From Lachnospiraceae bacterium UBA1759 (lineage in GTDB: Bacteria > Bacillota > Clostridia > Lachnospirales > Lachnospiraceae): 52,932 bases of DNA. Of this stretch, positions 25,165-33,402 are shown piece after piece. Location: positions 8,536 to 61,467 of the forward strand of contig DCHF01000022.1 of NCBI GenBank assembly GCA_002315555.1, given 5' to 3'. Every line of letters starts with the position of its first letter. Positions within the stretch are counted from its first letter, which is position 1. The position numbers and the translations under genes are program-made. The notes beneath the pieces are model-generated. The model did not search any database and had not been told where the DNA came from. It saw only the letters and a program-made list of their open reading frames with translations.

Positions 25165-26035
25165 CCTTCCGCCCTCCTTTCAGTGTTTCTCTGAGTTTGG
25201 TAGAAAGACTTCTGTCCATTTCCGTCTCGACATCGCTGATCAGCACATTGCGAAGCTCGTCCGCCGTGATGTTGCGGTTCAGGCGGCCGTTGACCGCGGT
25301 CGAAATGTAACCGGTCTCCTCCGATGCGATGATCGTGATGCAGTCCGACATCTCCGAAATACCGAGGCCGGCTCTGTGACGGGTTCCGAGTTCCTTACTG
25401 ATATCCGTGTTCTGGGACAGCGGAAGGTAACAGGTCGCGGAAACGATCCGGTTGTCACGGATGATGACCGCACCGTCATGAAGCGGCGTATTATGTTCAA
25501 AGATCTGCTCAAGAAGTGCGGAAGAAATATCCGCATTCAGCGCAATACCGGTCTCGATGTACTCATCGAGCTCGATGGTGCGCTCCAGAATGATCAGCGC
25601 GCCGACCTTGTTCTTGCCGAGCTGTGTGACCGCGCGGACGATGGCATCGACCGAAGCTTCCGTCAGGCCGTTGCCGCTGTTCTCACCGAAATGCAGCAGG
25701 CCCTGGAACACATTCCTCTTACCGAGCTGTTCCAGCGCGCGCCGGAGCTCCGGCTGCAGAATGACAATGATGGCGATCAGGATCGAACTGAACGCGCTCT
25801 CAAACAAATGCGCAATATTATTCAAACGGAACAGGCGCGCGAGTAAATACGCCGCCATCAGGATACCGGCACCCTTTAACAGATTCCAGGCCTTGGTTCG
25901 TTTGATCCACATGATGATGTAATAACAGGCCACTGAGAAGATGATCATCTCCACCACACCGCTCAGACTGAAGGTCAGGCTGAAGGTGCCGATGGTCAGT
26001 GTACCGCCCGCAAACTGGAAGATACCTTCTTTCAA
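25148..26035 (-). CDS. cdaA: Diadenylate cyclase CdaA (DacA)
   Basis: Makes the second messenger c-di-AMP from two ATP; in Firmicutes this controls potassium and osmolyte balance and wall homeostasis. The 295-residue protein has three N-terminal membrane helices (about 24-90) and the DAC domain with catalytic DGA (187-189) and RHR (219-221). The start is TTG 26035 directly after the upstream stop (TAATTG), with AAAGGAGG 8 bases ahead; no ATG fits better. It is the third gene of a unit starting at 27472. Upstream are two unknown membrane proteins, and downstream are cdaR and cell-surface glycan genes. Confidence 0.97.
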   Translation of the reverse strand: MKEGIFQFAGGTLTIGTFSLTFSLSGVVEMIIFSVACYYIIMWIKRTKAWNLLKGAGILMAAYLLARLFRLNNIAHLFESAFSSILIAIIVILQPELRRALEQLGKRNVFQGLLHFGENSGNGLTEASVDAIVRAVTQLGKNKVGALIILERTIELDEYIETGIALNADISSALLEQIFEHNTPLHDGAVIIRDNRIVSATCYLPLSQNTDISKELGTRHRAGLGISEMSDCITIIASEETGYISTAVNGRLNRNITADELRNVLISDVETEMDRSLSTKLRETLKGGRKDEEEN

Positions 26036-27061
26036 TTAGTTTTCCTCCTTTGAACGTTCTTCGTTTTCCTTATGGACAAACAAATCGTTCATATCGATTT
26101 CTATTTCCTTCACCGGAAGACTGTCGGTATCCGTCTCGCTGACCGTAATGTTCTCGACCTTCTTCTCCGTGAGGGATATCGTGCGCTTGGGCACGGCTTT
26201 TACAAAGTAATAATAGTCATCGTCTTCAAGCCGGATCTGCTCCGTACGTTTGTAATCCATTCCGATGACAAAATAGATGAGAATGAATCCCACCAGCGCA
26301 CACAGGAAAAGGCTGATAAAAAATGCCGGAACATTCATACCGATGGACAGCGAATAGCAGCCCGCAAAATAGATAACGCCGAAAGTGAATTCGCCGATGA
26401 CCGTGGAGATACGCGGTGCATAGCTGATCTTGGAACGGCCCAGAATACTGATGAACAGCATCACGCCGCAAATACTGAGGATCAGAAGCAGCAGGCGGTT
26501 GCTGGTGAAAAGATCGGACAGGATCAGATTGACCCGGCCGATGTTCGTAACGGAATCATTCGATGCCGCGAGTACGCTGACATCGCGCTTGACAATGACC
26601 AGAATACCGTAGACCACGATGCCGAACAGGGTGACCAGAATATCCGCCGGTGTTAACAGAAGCGCCACCGGAAGGAGCGCCGCCGGCATATCCCAGAGAA
26701 GGAATAACAACGTGAGCGCGAGTAACCAGCTCTTTCCCGTACGGAAAATAAAGTACAGCAACATCATCAAAAAGAACAGGAATATCGCACTGAGTGCTAC
26801 GACCAGTGATACGGCGTAAAACTCAAAAATGATCAGCACGCAGCCCATGACCGGGATCGCGGCGACCGGAAGAAGCGCCGAGATGAGTGCCATGACCGCA
26901 GCCACGATCGGATTCGTAAAGGTCGAATTATATCCGGCATTATACATGATGGTCAGATACAGGCAGAGCGCAAATGTAAAGCGACCAACACCGTCCAGAT
27001 ACCGGTCATACTTTTCATAGAAGGCCTTGATGACCTCTCTTGATTTCAACATCCACTTCAT
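26036..27061 (-). CDS. Multi-pass membrane protein of unknown function, adjacent to cdaA
   Basis: Not recognised. The 341-residue protein has about eight predicted membrane segments (roughly 26-44, 52-76, 77-107, 113-135, 140-157, 188-207, 221-242 and 245-267). A cytosolic tail (268-341) is acidic, opens with DDDYYYFVK and ends in a Glu/Lys-rich stretch. No transporter or enzyme motif stands out. ATG 27061 follows a GGAG site, 3 bases after the upstream gene; its TAA stop abuts the cdaA TTG start, so expression is coupled to CdaA. A role in c-di-AMP output or in glycan assembly is possible but is only inferred from position. Confidence 0.82.
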   Translation of the reverse strand: MKWMLKSREVIKAFYEKYDRYLDGVGRFTFALCLYLTIMYNAGYNSTFTNPIVAAVMALISALLPVAAIPVMGCVLIIFEFYAVSLVVALSAIFLFFLMMLLYFIFRTGKSWLLALTLLFLLWDMPAALLPVALLLTPADILVTLFGIVVYGILVIVKRDVSVLAASNDSVTNIGRVNLILSDLFTSNRLLLLILSICGVMLFISILGRSKISYAPRISTVIGEFTFGVIYFAGCYSLSIGMNVPAFFISLFLCALVGFILIYFVIGMDYKRTEQIRLEDDDYYYFVKAVPKRTISLTEKKVENITVSETDTDSLPVKEIEIDMNDLFVHKENEERSKEEN

Positions 27062-27064
27062 GTG

Positions 27065-27472
27065 TTATGCTCCCTGCTTCTCTTCTGTTTCCACCAGTTC
27101 ACTGAGCTGTTTCAGTACCTGCTGATATTTCTTGACTTCCTGACGCGCCTTAACGTGTTTTTCGCCGTAATACTTATGCGAGACCATGTAGTAAATGATC
27201 AGAAGCACCGCATATCCCAGCAGGACCCCGGCCAGGATCAGGAACATCTCGCCGACATTGAGGACCAGAAGATCGTTCGCCATAATGACCAGGAACAGGA
27301 CCATACCGACCAGCATCGCATAGCCGACCGTTGCCGATACCATCACGATCAGCATATGATAAAAGATATAATCTTTTCTTCTGAAAGACACGGTTTTCAA
27401 CGCATTTTTCTGCTCTTTGTCTTCGAACTGCGCCGCTTTTGTCATCAGATAGACCTTATCCGGATCGACCAT
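27065..27472 (-). CDS. Small membrane protein with C-terminal coiled coil, first gene of the cdaA unit
   Basis: Not recognised. The 135-residue protein has a charged N-terminus (1-35), two predicted membrane segments (about 38-65 and 72-97) and a C-terminal helix rich in Lys, Gln and Glu (about 103-135) likely to form a coiled coil. Both ends are probably cytosolic. ATG 27472 follows GGGAGG at 5 bases. It is followed 3 bases later by another unknown membrane protein, then cdaA. No function can be assigned. Confidence 0.8.
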   Translation of the reverse strand: MVDPDKVYLMTKAAQFEDKEQKNALKTVSFRRKDYIFYHMLIVMVSATVGYAMLVGMVLFLVIMANDLLVLNVGEMFLILAGVLLGYAVLLIIYYMVSHKYYGEKHVKARQEVKKYQQVLKQLSELVETEEKQGA

Positions 27473-27506
27473 AACTCCTCCCTCGTCAATTGGGCATAGT
27501 AAACCC

Positions 27507-27535
27507 TATACATACCTTATCTCATAATAACACAA
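27507..27535 (-). promoter_or_regulatory. Tentative promoter region of the cdaA unit
   Basis: On the minus strand TTGTGT (27530-27535) and TGTATA (27507-27512) are 17 bases apart in the short gap between the SEC-C terminator and the first gene. Both boxes match poorly, but some promoter is expected here because a strong terminator lies just upstream. Confidence 0.3.
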
Positions 27536-27539
27536 AGCA

Positions 27540-27569
27540 CAAAAAAAGGGAAGTCTTTTAAGACTCCCC
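27540..27569 (-). terminator. Rho-independent terminator of the carboxyltransferase/Na+ pump operon
   Basis: On the minus strand GGGGAGTCT pairs with AGACTTCCC around a 4-base loop with one bulge, followed by TTTTTTTG. It lies 17 bases after the SEC-C gene stop. Confidence 0.82.
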
Positions 27570-27586
27570 TTTTCTGATAGCTGTGC

Positions 27587-28084
27587 TTATTTGCCGCAGC
27601 ACTTTTTATACTTTTTGCCGCTGCCGCACGGACACGGATCGTTTCTGCCGATCTTCTTGCCCTTAACAACAGTATTCGCGGTCTTCGCTTCCTTGTACAG
27701 GACTGCTCTTCTTTCTTCATCCAGAAGATTGTTCCATACCGGCAGCGTGTACAGCCATTCTGCCTTTGCGAGAACCATGTTCTTGTAAAGCTTTTCCTTG
27801 TCATAATTCAGGGAAAGCTCCGTGGTATTGTCCATGGTCTCAATCGGATTCGGCTCAACGAGTGAATCATTGATACCGTCCAGAATACCGACCATGATCA
27901 TCTCTTCCACATTGAACTTTTCGGCAAGGGTCGGGATGGTACCGGTTACAGGCTCCTCTGCGTGAAGAATAACATCATAGAAGTCCTTCTCCTGCAGGAA
28001 GTATGCATTCCAAAACTGGTTGTAGGTGTTCTGGTCGACATCGCTGTTATACGCGAGCTCTCTCCAATTTTCCAATAAACTCAT
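27587..28084 (-). CDS. SEC-C motif protein
   Basis: The 165-residue protein has an Asn/Glu-rich helical body (about 1-135) of no known family and ends in a complete SEC-C zinc motif, RNDPCPCGSGKKYKKCC (about 147-163), like the SecA C-terminus. Such modules bind zinc and often SecB or ribosome partners. The function of the whole protein is unknown. ATG 28084 follows AAGGAG, 9 bases after the OadA stop, so it is the last gene of the decarboxylase operon; the link with that pathway is not obvious. Confidence 0.85.
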   Translation of the reverse strand: MSLLENWRELAYNSDVDQNTYNQFWNAYFLQEKDFYDVILHAEEPVTGTIPTLAEKFNVEEMIMVGILDGINDSLVEPNPIETMDNTTELSLNYDKEKLYKNMVLAKAEWLYTLPVWNNLLDEERRAVLYKEAKTANTVVKGKKIGRNDPCPCGSGKKYKKCCGK

Positions 28085-28093
28085 AATTTCTCC

Positions 28094-29506
28094 TTATACC
28101 GGGTAACTCTTATTTGCGGTATCTGCTTCGCTTACATCGACCTTGTTCTGCTGTGCGTCACGATACTTGAAGAAATCCATTGCAACCTGCGGGAACAGTG
28201 CGTAAGAAAGCACATCCTCGTCCTGCTGCTTGTAATCCTTGATTGCTTCTTCGTATGCGGGAAGCTGCGGAGCGATCAGGTCTGCCGGACGGCAGGTGAT
28301 GGGCTCTTCGTCGCCGAGGGCCTTCTTCTGAACTTCCGGGTTGAAGGGCTTGATGGTCTGACCGAATTCACCGTGCAGGATCTTCTTGGTCTCGTTGCTC
28401 ATCATCTTATAGCGCTCGCCCATAAGAACATTCAGAACTGCCTGCGTACCGACGATCTGTGAAGACGGAGTAACAAGCGGCGGCTCACCAAGGTCCTGAC
28501 GAACTCTCGGAATCTCTTCCAGTACATCATAGTACTTGTCTTCTGCGTTTGCTTCCTTTAACTGGGAAACCAGGTTGGAAAGCATACCGCCCGGTACCTG
28601 ATACAGAAGGGTCTTGATGTTAACACCCATGACCTTCGGGCTCAGGCGGCCGTTCTCCAGGTACTTCTCCTGGATCGGACGGAAGTAATCTGCGATCTCT
28701 GCCAGAAGGTTCAGATCCAGACCGGTATCATAGGGAGTGCCCTCGAAGGTCTTGACCATGACTTCGGTAGCCGGCTGGGAAGTACCCATTGCCAGCGGAG
28801 ACATAGCAGTATCGATGATATCAGCGCCGGCTTCGATGGCCTTCATGTAGGTCATGGATGCACAGCCTGAGGTGTAGTGCGTGTGGATATCGATCGGAAG
28901 GTTGGTGCCTTCACGAAGGGCTTCAACAAGGCGGGTAGCCTCGTACGGGATCAGAAGACCGGCCATATCCTTGATACATAAGGAATCAGCACCCATGTCC
29001 TCGATTCTCTTTGCGGTATCCTTCCAGTAATCCAGCGTATACGCATCACCGAGGGTGTAAGCCAGAGCGATCTGAGCGGAACCCTTTTCCTTCTTTGCAG
29101 CGTTTACAGCGGTCTCCAGATTCCTTAAATCATTGAAGCAGTCAAAGATACGGATGATGTCGATACCGTTTGCAACGGACTTCTGTACGAAGTACTCAAC
29201 AACGTCATCGGCGTAGTGGTTGTAACCTAAAATGTTCTGACCACGGAACAGCATCTGAAGCTTGGTGTTCTTGAAGCCGTCGCGCAGCTTACGAAGACGA
29301 TCCCACGGATCTTCCTTCAGGAATCTTAAGCAGGAATCGAAGGTTGCACCGCCCCAGCACTCTACGGAGTGGTAACCGACCTTATCCATCTTCTCGATGA
29401 TCGGAAGCATTTCCTCGGTCGTCATACGGGTTGCGATCAGGGACTGATGCGCATCACGGAGCACGGTCTCTGTGATCTTGACCGGCTTTTTAGCAATTTC
29501 TACCAT
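28094..29506 (-). CDS. oadA: Oxaloacetate decarboxylase alpha / transcarboxylase 5S-like carboxyltransferase
   Basis: Moves carboxyl between a keto acid (oxaloacetate/pyruvate) and carrier biotin. The 470-residue protein has the HMGL-like TIM barrel (about 8-270) with metal and active residues in TVLRDAHQSL, the lysine of CIKDMAGLL and HTHYTSG, then the PYC/OADA conserved domain (about 290-445). It lacks a C-terminal biotinyl domain; the biotin carrier is encoded separately three genes upstream, as in transcarboxylase 5S or split decarboxylases, so it is not truncated. ATG 29506 follows GAGGAG. The gene lies between oadB and the SEC-C gene. Decarboxylation versus pyruvate carboxylation cannot be told from sequence. 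Confidence 0.93.
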   Translation of the reverse strand: MVEIAKKPVKITETVLRDAHQSLIATRMTTEEMLPIIEKMDKVGYHSVECWGGATFDSCLRFLKEDPWDRLRKLRDGFKNTKLQMLFRGQNILGYNHYADDVVEYFVQKSVANGIDIIRIFDCFNDLRNLETAVNAAKKEKGSAQIALAYTLGDAYTLDYWKDTAKRIEDMGADSLCIKDMAGLLIPYEATRLVEALREGTNLPIDIHTHYTSGCASMTYMKAIEAGADIIDTAMSPLAMGTSQPATEVMVKTFEGTPYDTGLDLNLLAEIADYFRPIQEKYLENGRLSPKVMGVNIKTLLYQVPGGMLSNLVSQLKEANAEDKYYDVLEEIPRVRQDLGEPPLVTPSSQIVGTQAVLNVLMGERYKMMSNETKKILHGEFGQTIKPFNPEVQKKALGDEEPITCRPADLIAPQLPAYEEAIKDYKQQDEDVLSYALFPQVAMDFFKYRDAQQNKVDVSEADTANKSYPV

Positions 29507-29532
29507 TGTGTCTATCTCCTCTCACGAATTCA

Positions 29533-30678
29533 TTATTTCACGCCGAAAATAGCCATGAATGTACCGGCGGCAACAGCCGTACCGATAACACCCGCTACGT
29601 TCGGGCCCATGGCATGCATCAGAAGGAAGTTGGTCGGATCAGCTTCCGCACCGACCTTCTGAGAAACACGGGCTGCCATCGGAACTGCGGATACACCGGC
29701 GGAACCGATCAGCGGATTTACCTTGCCATGAGTCAGCTTGCACATCAGTTTACCGAACATAACGCCGGCTGCGGTACCGAGGCAGAATGCCACAAGACCG
29801 AGAACGACGATCTTCAGGGTATCGACCTTCAGGAATGCTTCTGCAGAGGTGGTAGCACCTACGGAAGTACCGAGGACGATAACAACGATGTACATTAAAG
29901 CGTTGGAAGCGGTCTCGGAGAGCTGCTTCGTTACGCCGCAGACATTGAACAGGTTACCGAGCATCAGCATACCGACAAGCGGAGCTGTGGTCGGAAGGAT
30001 CATACATACAACAATGGTGATGATGATCGGGAACAGGACCTTTTCCAGTTTGGAGACCGGACGAAGCTGTTCCATCTTGATCTTGCGCTCTTTCTCAGTA
30101 GTAAGAGCCTTCATGATCGGGGGCTGGATTATCGGAACCAGGGACATGTAGGAATAAGCCGCTACTGCGATGGGTCCCATGTATTCGGTCTGACCGAGCT
30201 TACCGCAAAGGAAGATGGAGGTCGGGCCGTCTGCACCGCCGATGATGGAGATCGCTGCAGCAGCCTTGTCATTGAAGCCGAGCAGGATCGCAAGGAAGTA
30301 TGCACCGTAAATACCGAACTGTGCGGATGCACCGAGGAGGAAACTCTTCGGGTTCGCAATTAACGGAGCAAAGTCTGTGGAAGCACCTACACCCATAAAG
30401 ATCAGGGACGGAAGGATACTCCACTCGTCCAGGATGTAGAAGTAATGTAATAAACCGCCGGCCTGGCCGTCGACAGGCTCTGCCATAATATCCGGATAAA
30501 TATTGACAAGCAGAATACCGAAGGAGATCGGAACGAGAAGCAGAGGCTCATAGTCCTTTGCAATCGCCAGATATAAGAAGACCAGGGCGATGGCTATCAT
30601 TAAGTAATTGCCCCAGGTAAGGTTGCAGAACGCAGTCTGCTGGAGCAGATTTCCTAACGTAGTTGTTAAGTATGTCAT
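29533..30678 (-). CDS. oadB: Na+-translocating decarboxylase beta subunit
   Basis: The membrane pump: decarboxylates carboxybiotin and exports Na+. The 381-residue protein has about 10-11 membrane helices and the hallmark GGADGPTSIF with the essential Asp150 in the re-entrant region; a second signature is SAGVSAVPMAARVSQKVG near the end, before a final helix. Length is in the family range (MmdB/GcdB/OadB). ATG 30678 follows GAGGAG at a longish 11 bases. It sits between the biotin carrier and OadA genes. Confidence 0.95.
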   Translation of the reverse strand: MTYLTTTLGNLLQQTAFCNLTWGNYLMIAIALVFLYLAIAKDYEPLLLVPISFGILLVNIYPDIMAEPVDGQAGGLLHYFYILDEWSILPSLIFMGVGASTDFAPLIANPKSFLLGASAQFGIYGAYFLAILLGFNDKAAAAISIIGGADGPTSIFLCGKLGQTEYMGPIAVAAYSYMSLVPIIQPPIMKALTTEKERKIKMEQLRPVSKLEKVLFPIIITIVVCMILPTTAPLVGMLMLGNLFNVCGVTKQLSETASNALMYIVVIVLGTSVGATTSAEAFLKVDTLKIVVLGLVAFCLGTAAGVMFGKLMCKLTHGKVNPLIGSAGVSAVPMAARVSQKVGAEADPTNFLLMHAMGPNVAGVIGTAVAAGTFMAIFGVK

Positions 30679-30696
30679 CTTATTTTTATCTCCTCA

Positions 30697-31065
30697 TTAG
30701 TTCATGGTAGCCAGAACTGCACCTGCCTCAACGGTTGCGCCAACGGTTACATCGATGGATGCGATGGTACCGTCTTCCGCAGCAACGATTTCATTTTCCA
30801 TCTTCATGGCTTCGAGGGTAAGAACGACCTGACCCTTAGTTACAGCGTCGCCGACCTTAGCCTTAACGGAAAGGATCTTACCGGGCATCGGGGCTACGAT
30901 CTGGATGGAGCCCTGAGCGCCTGCCGGAGCAGCTGCCTTCGGAGCCGGTGCCGCTGCCGGTGCTGCCGCTGCCGGAGCTGCGTTCTGGATAACACCTGCG
31001 GTGGTGCCTTCCTCAACTGTTACATTGTAAACATTGCCGTTAACTGTAATGGTATAATTCTTCAT
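30697..31065 (-). CDS. Biotin carboxyl carrier protein of the decarboxylase complex
   Basis: The 122-residue protein has a short N-terminal beta part (NYTITVNGNVYNVTVEE), an Ala/Pro-rich flexible hinge (about 29-50), and a biotinyl domain (about 53-122) with EAMKMENE (biotinylated Lys88). It carries carboxyl groups between the carboxyltransferase(s) and OadB, like transcarboxylase 1.3S or MmdC/GcdC. The start at 31065 (AGAGGA at 8 bases) gives the usual MKNY-type N-terminus; seven upstream codons overlap the OadG gene end. Confidence 0.95.
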   Translation of the reverse strand: MKNYTITVNGNVYNVTVEEGTTAGVIQNAAPAAAAPAAAPAPKAAAPAGAQGSIQIVAPMPGKILSVKAKVGDAVTKGQVVLTLEAMKMENEIVAAEDGTIASIDVTVGATVEAGAVLATMN

Positions 31066-31070
31066 TTCTA

Positions 31071-31865
31071 TTATCCTCTCTTCCATGTCTTTGCTGATGA
31101 GACCTTACGAATGGAACGTACTACGATGCCATCCGGTGATGTACCTTCATATGCTGCGATCGCTGCCGCGATGACTGCGATCAGCTCGGTGTCGTCCTGA
31201 ACTGCCGGAGCCGGTGCTTCCTTCTTCGGAGCTGCCGCTGCCGGAGCCGGAGCGTTCTTTTTCTTCTTTTCTTCCTTCTTCTTAGCCTGTGCAGTTTCAA
31301 ACTTGTTGATATATGCGAACAGGGAGATGATGAAGCTGATCAGGATCAGAACAATGAATACAACGCCCATGCCCATCAGGGTATTCATGCCGGCGTTGGC
31401 CATCTTCTCACCGAAGGACTTGACCTTATCGAAACGTACGGCGGTTGCATCGGAAACCTGGTAGGTGACTTCACCGGTCACACGGTTTTCGGAAGCCACC
31501 GCAACGGTGATATCCATGATGCTTTCCACGTCCGCGTCTTCAAAATGGATAAGACCGCGAACGGAGTACTCGTCTCTTTCGACTTCCGTTACACTTTCCG
31601 TCTCATAGGAAATGTAGGAACCGTACTGCTCTGCAACTTCCATGAAATTGACGATGGAGTCATAATTCATCGGATATTCCGCATACTGATCCAGGATCTG
31701 CGGAAGATAGGTCTGGTTTTCACCGAGGGAAGTTACGAAGCCTTCTACCATATCCGCGGCATACTGTTCCGCAGCGGTATATTCGACGGCTTTACAGGAG
31801 GAAAGGGCCACACAGAAGACAAGTACGCACACAAGTGCAGCAATTTTCTTCTTCATATTTTTCAT
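31071..31865 (-). CDS. OadG-family gamma subunit fused to an N-terminal lipoprotein domain
   Basis: The C-terminal half is OadG-like: one membrane helix (about 163-186), a Lys-rich then Ala/Pro-rich linker, and ELIAVIAAAIAAYEG...IVVRSIRKV at the end, the usual contact with the alpha and beta subunits. The N-terminal half is unusual: a signal peptide with lipobox LSSC (Cys24) and an extracytoplasmic domain of about 140 residues (25-160) of beta/alpha character. Usual OadG proteins are only 80-120 residues. The 264-residue form is thus lipid-anchored outside and spans the membrane once. ATG 31865 follows GAGGTG. Confidence 0.85.
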   Translation of the reverse strand: MKNMKKKIAALVCVLVFCVALSSCKAVEYTAAEQYAADMVEGFVTSLGENQTYLPQILDQYAEYPMNYDSIVNFMEVAEQYGSYISYETESVTEVERDEYSVRGLIHFEDADVESIMDITVAVASENRVTGEVTYQVSDATAVRFDKVKSFGEKMANAGMNTLMGMGVVFIVLILISFIISLFAYINKFETAQAKKKEEKKKKNAPAPAAAAPKKEAPAPAVQDDTELIAVIAAAIAAYEGTSPDGIVVRSIRKVSSAKTWKRG

Positions 31866-31878
31866 GCGCTCACCTCAA

Positions 31879-33252
31879 TTATTTCGTTCCGTGCTTCTTA
31901 AGAGGTGCATCCTCTCTCTTGTTGAACAGCATCTCGAGAGCGACCAGAACATTCTTTCTCAAAGTGCTCATGGTGATGATCTCATCGACATAGCCGCGCT
32001 TTGCAGCGGAAACAGCGGTCTGCTTTTCGTCGAATGCCTTTGCAACAGCCTTGAGGTCTTCACCGCCGATGATCTTAGCGGCTGCGGAAGCATCCATGAT
32101 GCCGACCTTTGCGCCTTCGACAGCGTAAACGATATCAGCGCCGATGGACTTGGAATTCATTGCGACATATGCGCTTGCGTATGCGTCCTTCAGGATCACA
32201 TTGATCTTCGGAACGGTTGCATTTGCAAATGCGTAAACCAGTTCAGCTGCAGCCTTAGCCATATTCTTCTCTGCACAAACGGTTGCGGCATAGCCCTTCA
32301 CATTGGTCAGAGTCAGAACCGGAATCTCGAAAGCATCGCAGAAGTTCACGAAGGAAGCGGCCTTCTTGCAGCCTGCCGGCGTCAGCGCCGTTTCAGCGTT
32401 TGCAACAACACCGGTGGTAACGCCGTCCAGTACGATGAAACCGGTTACCATATCCTTTGCGTAATCCTTCTTGGTCTCAACGAACTTATAGGAATCGGAG
32501 ATCGTGGAAGCGATGGCACGAACATCGGTTACGCCTTCCAGTTCAGCGGTCATTCTGTTCAGATCGTCCTGAGAATCGGCAACTGCCGCCTCTTCATTGT
32601 TGGACGGAAGAACTGCGATCAGTGCGCGGACCTGTGCGAGGATATCCTCTTCCGCACCGTAAGCATCGACCATACCGGTATTCTCACTCTGGTATGCAGC
32701 TGCCGCGGTGTTGCATTTCTCGGCGTAATTGCCCTCCAGCGTATTCGGAGCGCTGACATACAGGGAAGCCTTCTTCTCTTCCATGTAAACGAAATCGCTC
32801 ATACCTGCGGAAACTGCCATACCGCCGCCGCACTTACCGAATACAACGGTGATCTGCGGAACGACGCCGGAAGCCTTGGCCTGTGCAAGGTAGAGACTGC
32901 CGAAAGCATCGAGTGCATCTGCAGCTTCTTCAAGACGAAGACCTGCGCAGTCCACAAGAGCGACTACCGGTGCACCCATCTTCATTGCCATATCATATAA
33001 TCTTACGATCTTCTTTGCATGCATCTCGCCCATGGAACCGCCTAAAACCCCTGCGTCCTGGCTGTAAACATACACTAATTTGCCCTCAACGGTAGCATAA
33101 CCGGTTACAACACCGTCTCCGGGAGCAGAACAATCCTGCATCGCAAAATCCGTTGCACGCGCAGTTACCAGTGCTCCGATCTCAACGAAGCTGCCGGCAT
33201 CCACGAAAGCATTGATTCTGGAACTTGCCTGCTTTAATTCATTTGTGCTCAT
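31879..33252 (-). CDS. Acyl-CoA carboxyltransferase subunit (MmdA/transcarboxylase 12S-like)
   Basis: A crotonase-fold enzyme moving carboxyl between biotin and an acyl-CoA (methylmalonyl-CoA/propionyl-CoA, or glutaconyl-CoA and malonyl-CoA in relatives). The 457-residue protein has N- and C-terminal carboxyltransferase halves: VVTGYATVEGKLVYVYSQD with GGSMGEMHAKKI, then FGKCGGGMAVSAGMSDF; in the second half MVTGFIVLDGVTTGVVAN, and NSKSIGADIVYAVEGAKVGIM. It is somewhat shorter than the usual 500-520 residues. The start at 33252 follows GGAGG. It is the first gene of the Na+ pump operon. The acyl-CoA cannot be named safely; no mutase or epimerase gene is in the window. Confidence 0.85.
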   Translation of the reverse strand: MSTNELKQASSRINAFVDAGSFVEIGALVTARATDFAMQDCSAPGDGVVTGYATVEGKLVYVYSQDAGVLGGSMGEMHAKKIVRLYDMAMKMGAPVVALVDCAGLRLEEAADALDAFGSLYLAQAKASGVVPQITVVFGKCGGGMAVSAGMSDFVYMEEKKASLYVSAPNTLEGNYAEKCNTAAAAYQSENTGMVDAYGAEEDILAQVRALIAVLPSNNEEAAVADSQDDLNRMTAELEGVTDVRAIASTISDSYKFVETKKDYAKDMVTGFIVLDGVTTGVVANAETALTPAGCKKAASFVNFCDAFEIPVLTLTNVKGYAATVCAEKNMAKAAAELVYAFANATVPKINVILKDAYASAYVAMNSKSIGADIVYAVEGAKVGIMDASAAAKIIGGEDLKAVAKAFDEKQTAVSAAKRGYVDEIITMSTLRKNVLVALEMLFNKREDAPLKKHGTK

Positions 33253-33328
33253 TTTTCCTCCGATCCGCACCACTCGGGTGCACATTTTGGGTAATAATCC
33301 AATTTATCCCATATACCTAAAATAGTAA

Positions 33329-33376
33329 CAAAAAAGCAAGCAAAAAGCAAGTGCTATTCGACTTGCTCCCGCTTGC
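33329..33376 (-). terminator. Nested-hairpin terminator after the deacetylase operon
   Basis: GCAAGT (33347-33352) pairs with ACTTGC (33361-33366), and outside it GCAAGC (33336-33341) pairs with GCTTGC (33371-33376). On the minus strand a run of six T follows. It separates the deacetylase operon from the carboxyltransferase operon. Confidence 0.72.
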
Positions 33377-33402
33377 TGTTCTGCTAAAGATTTTTTGACA
33401 TA

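Noticed and set aside
28094..28200. Possible truncation of OadA because its biotinyl domain is missing
   Set aside because: A separate biotin carrier gene with an intact EAMKMENE site lies at 30697-31065, so the alpha subunit is of the split type.
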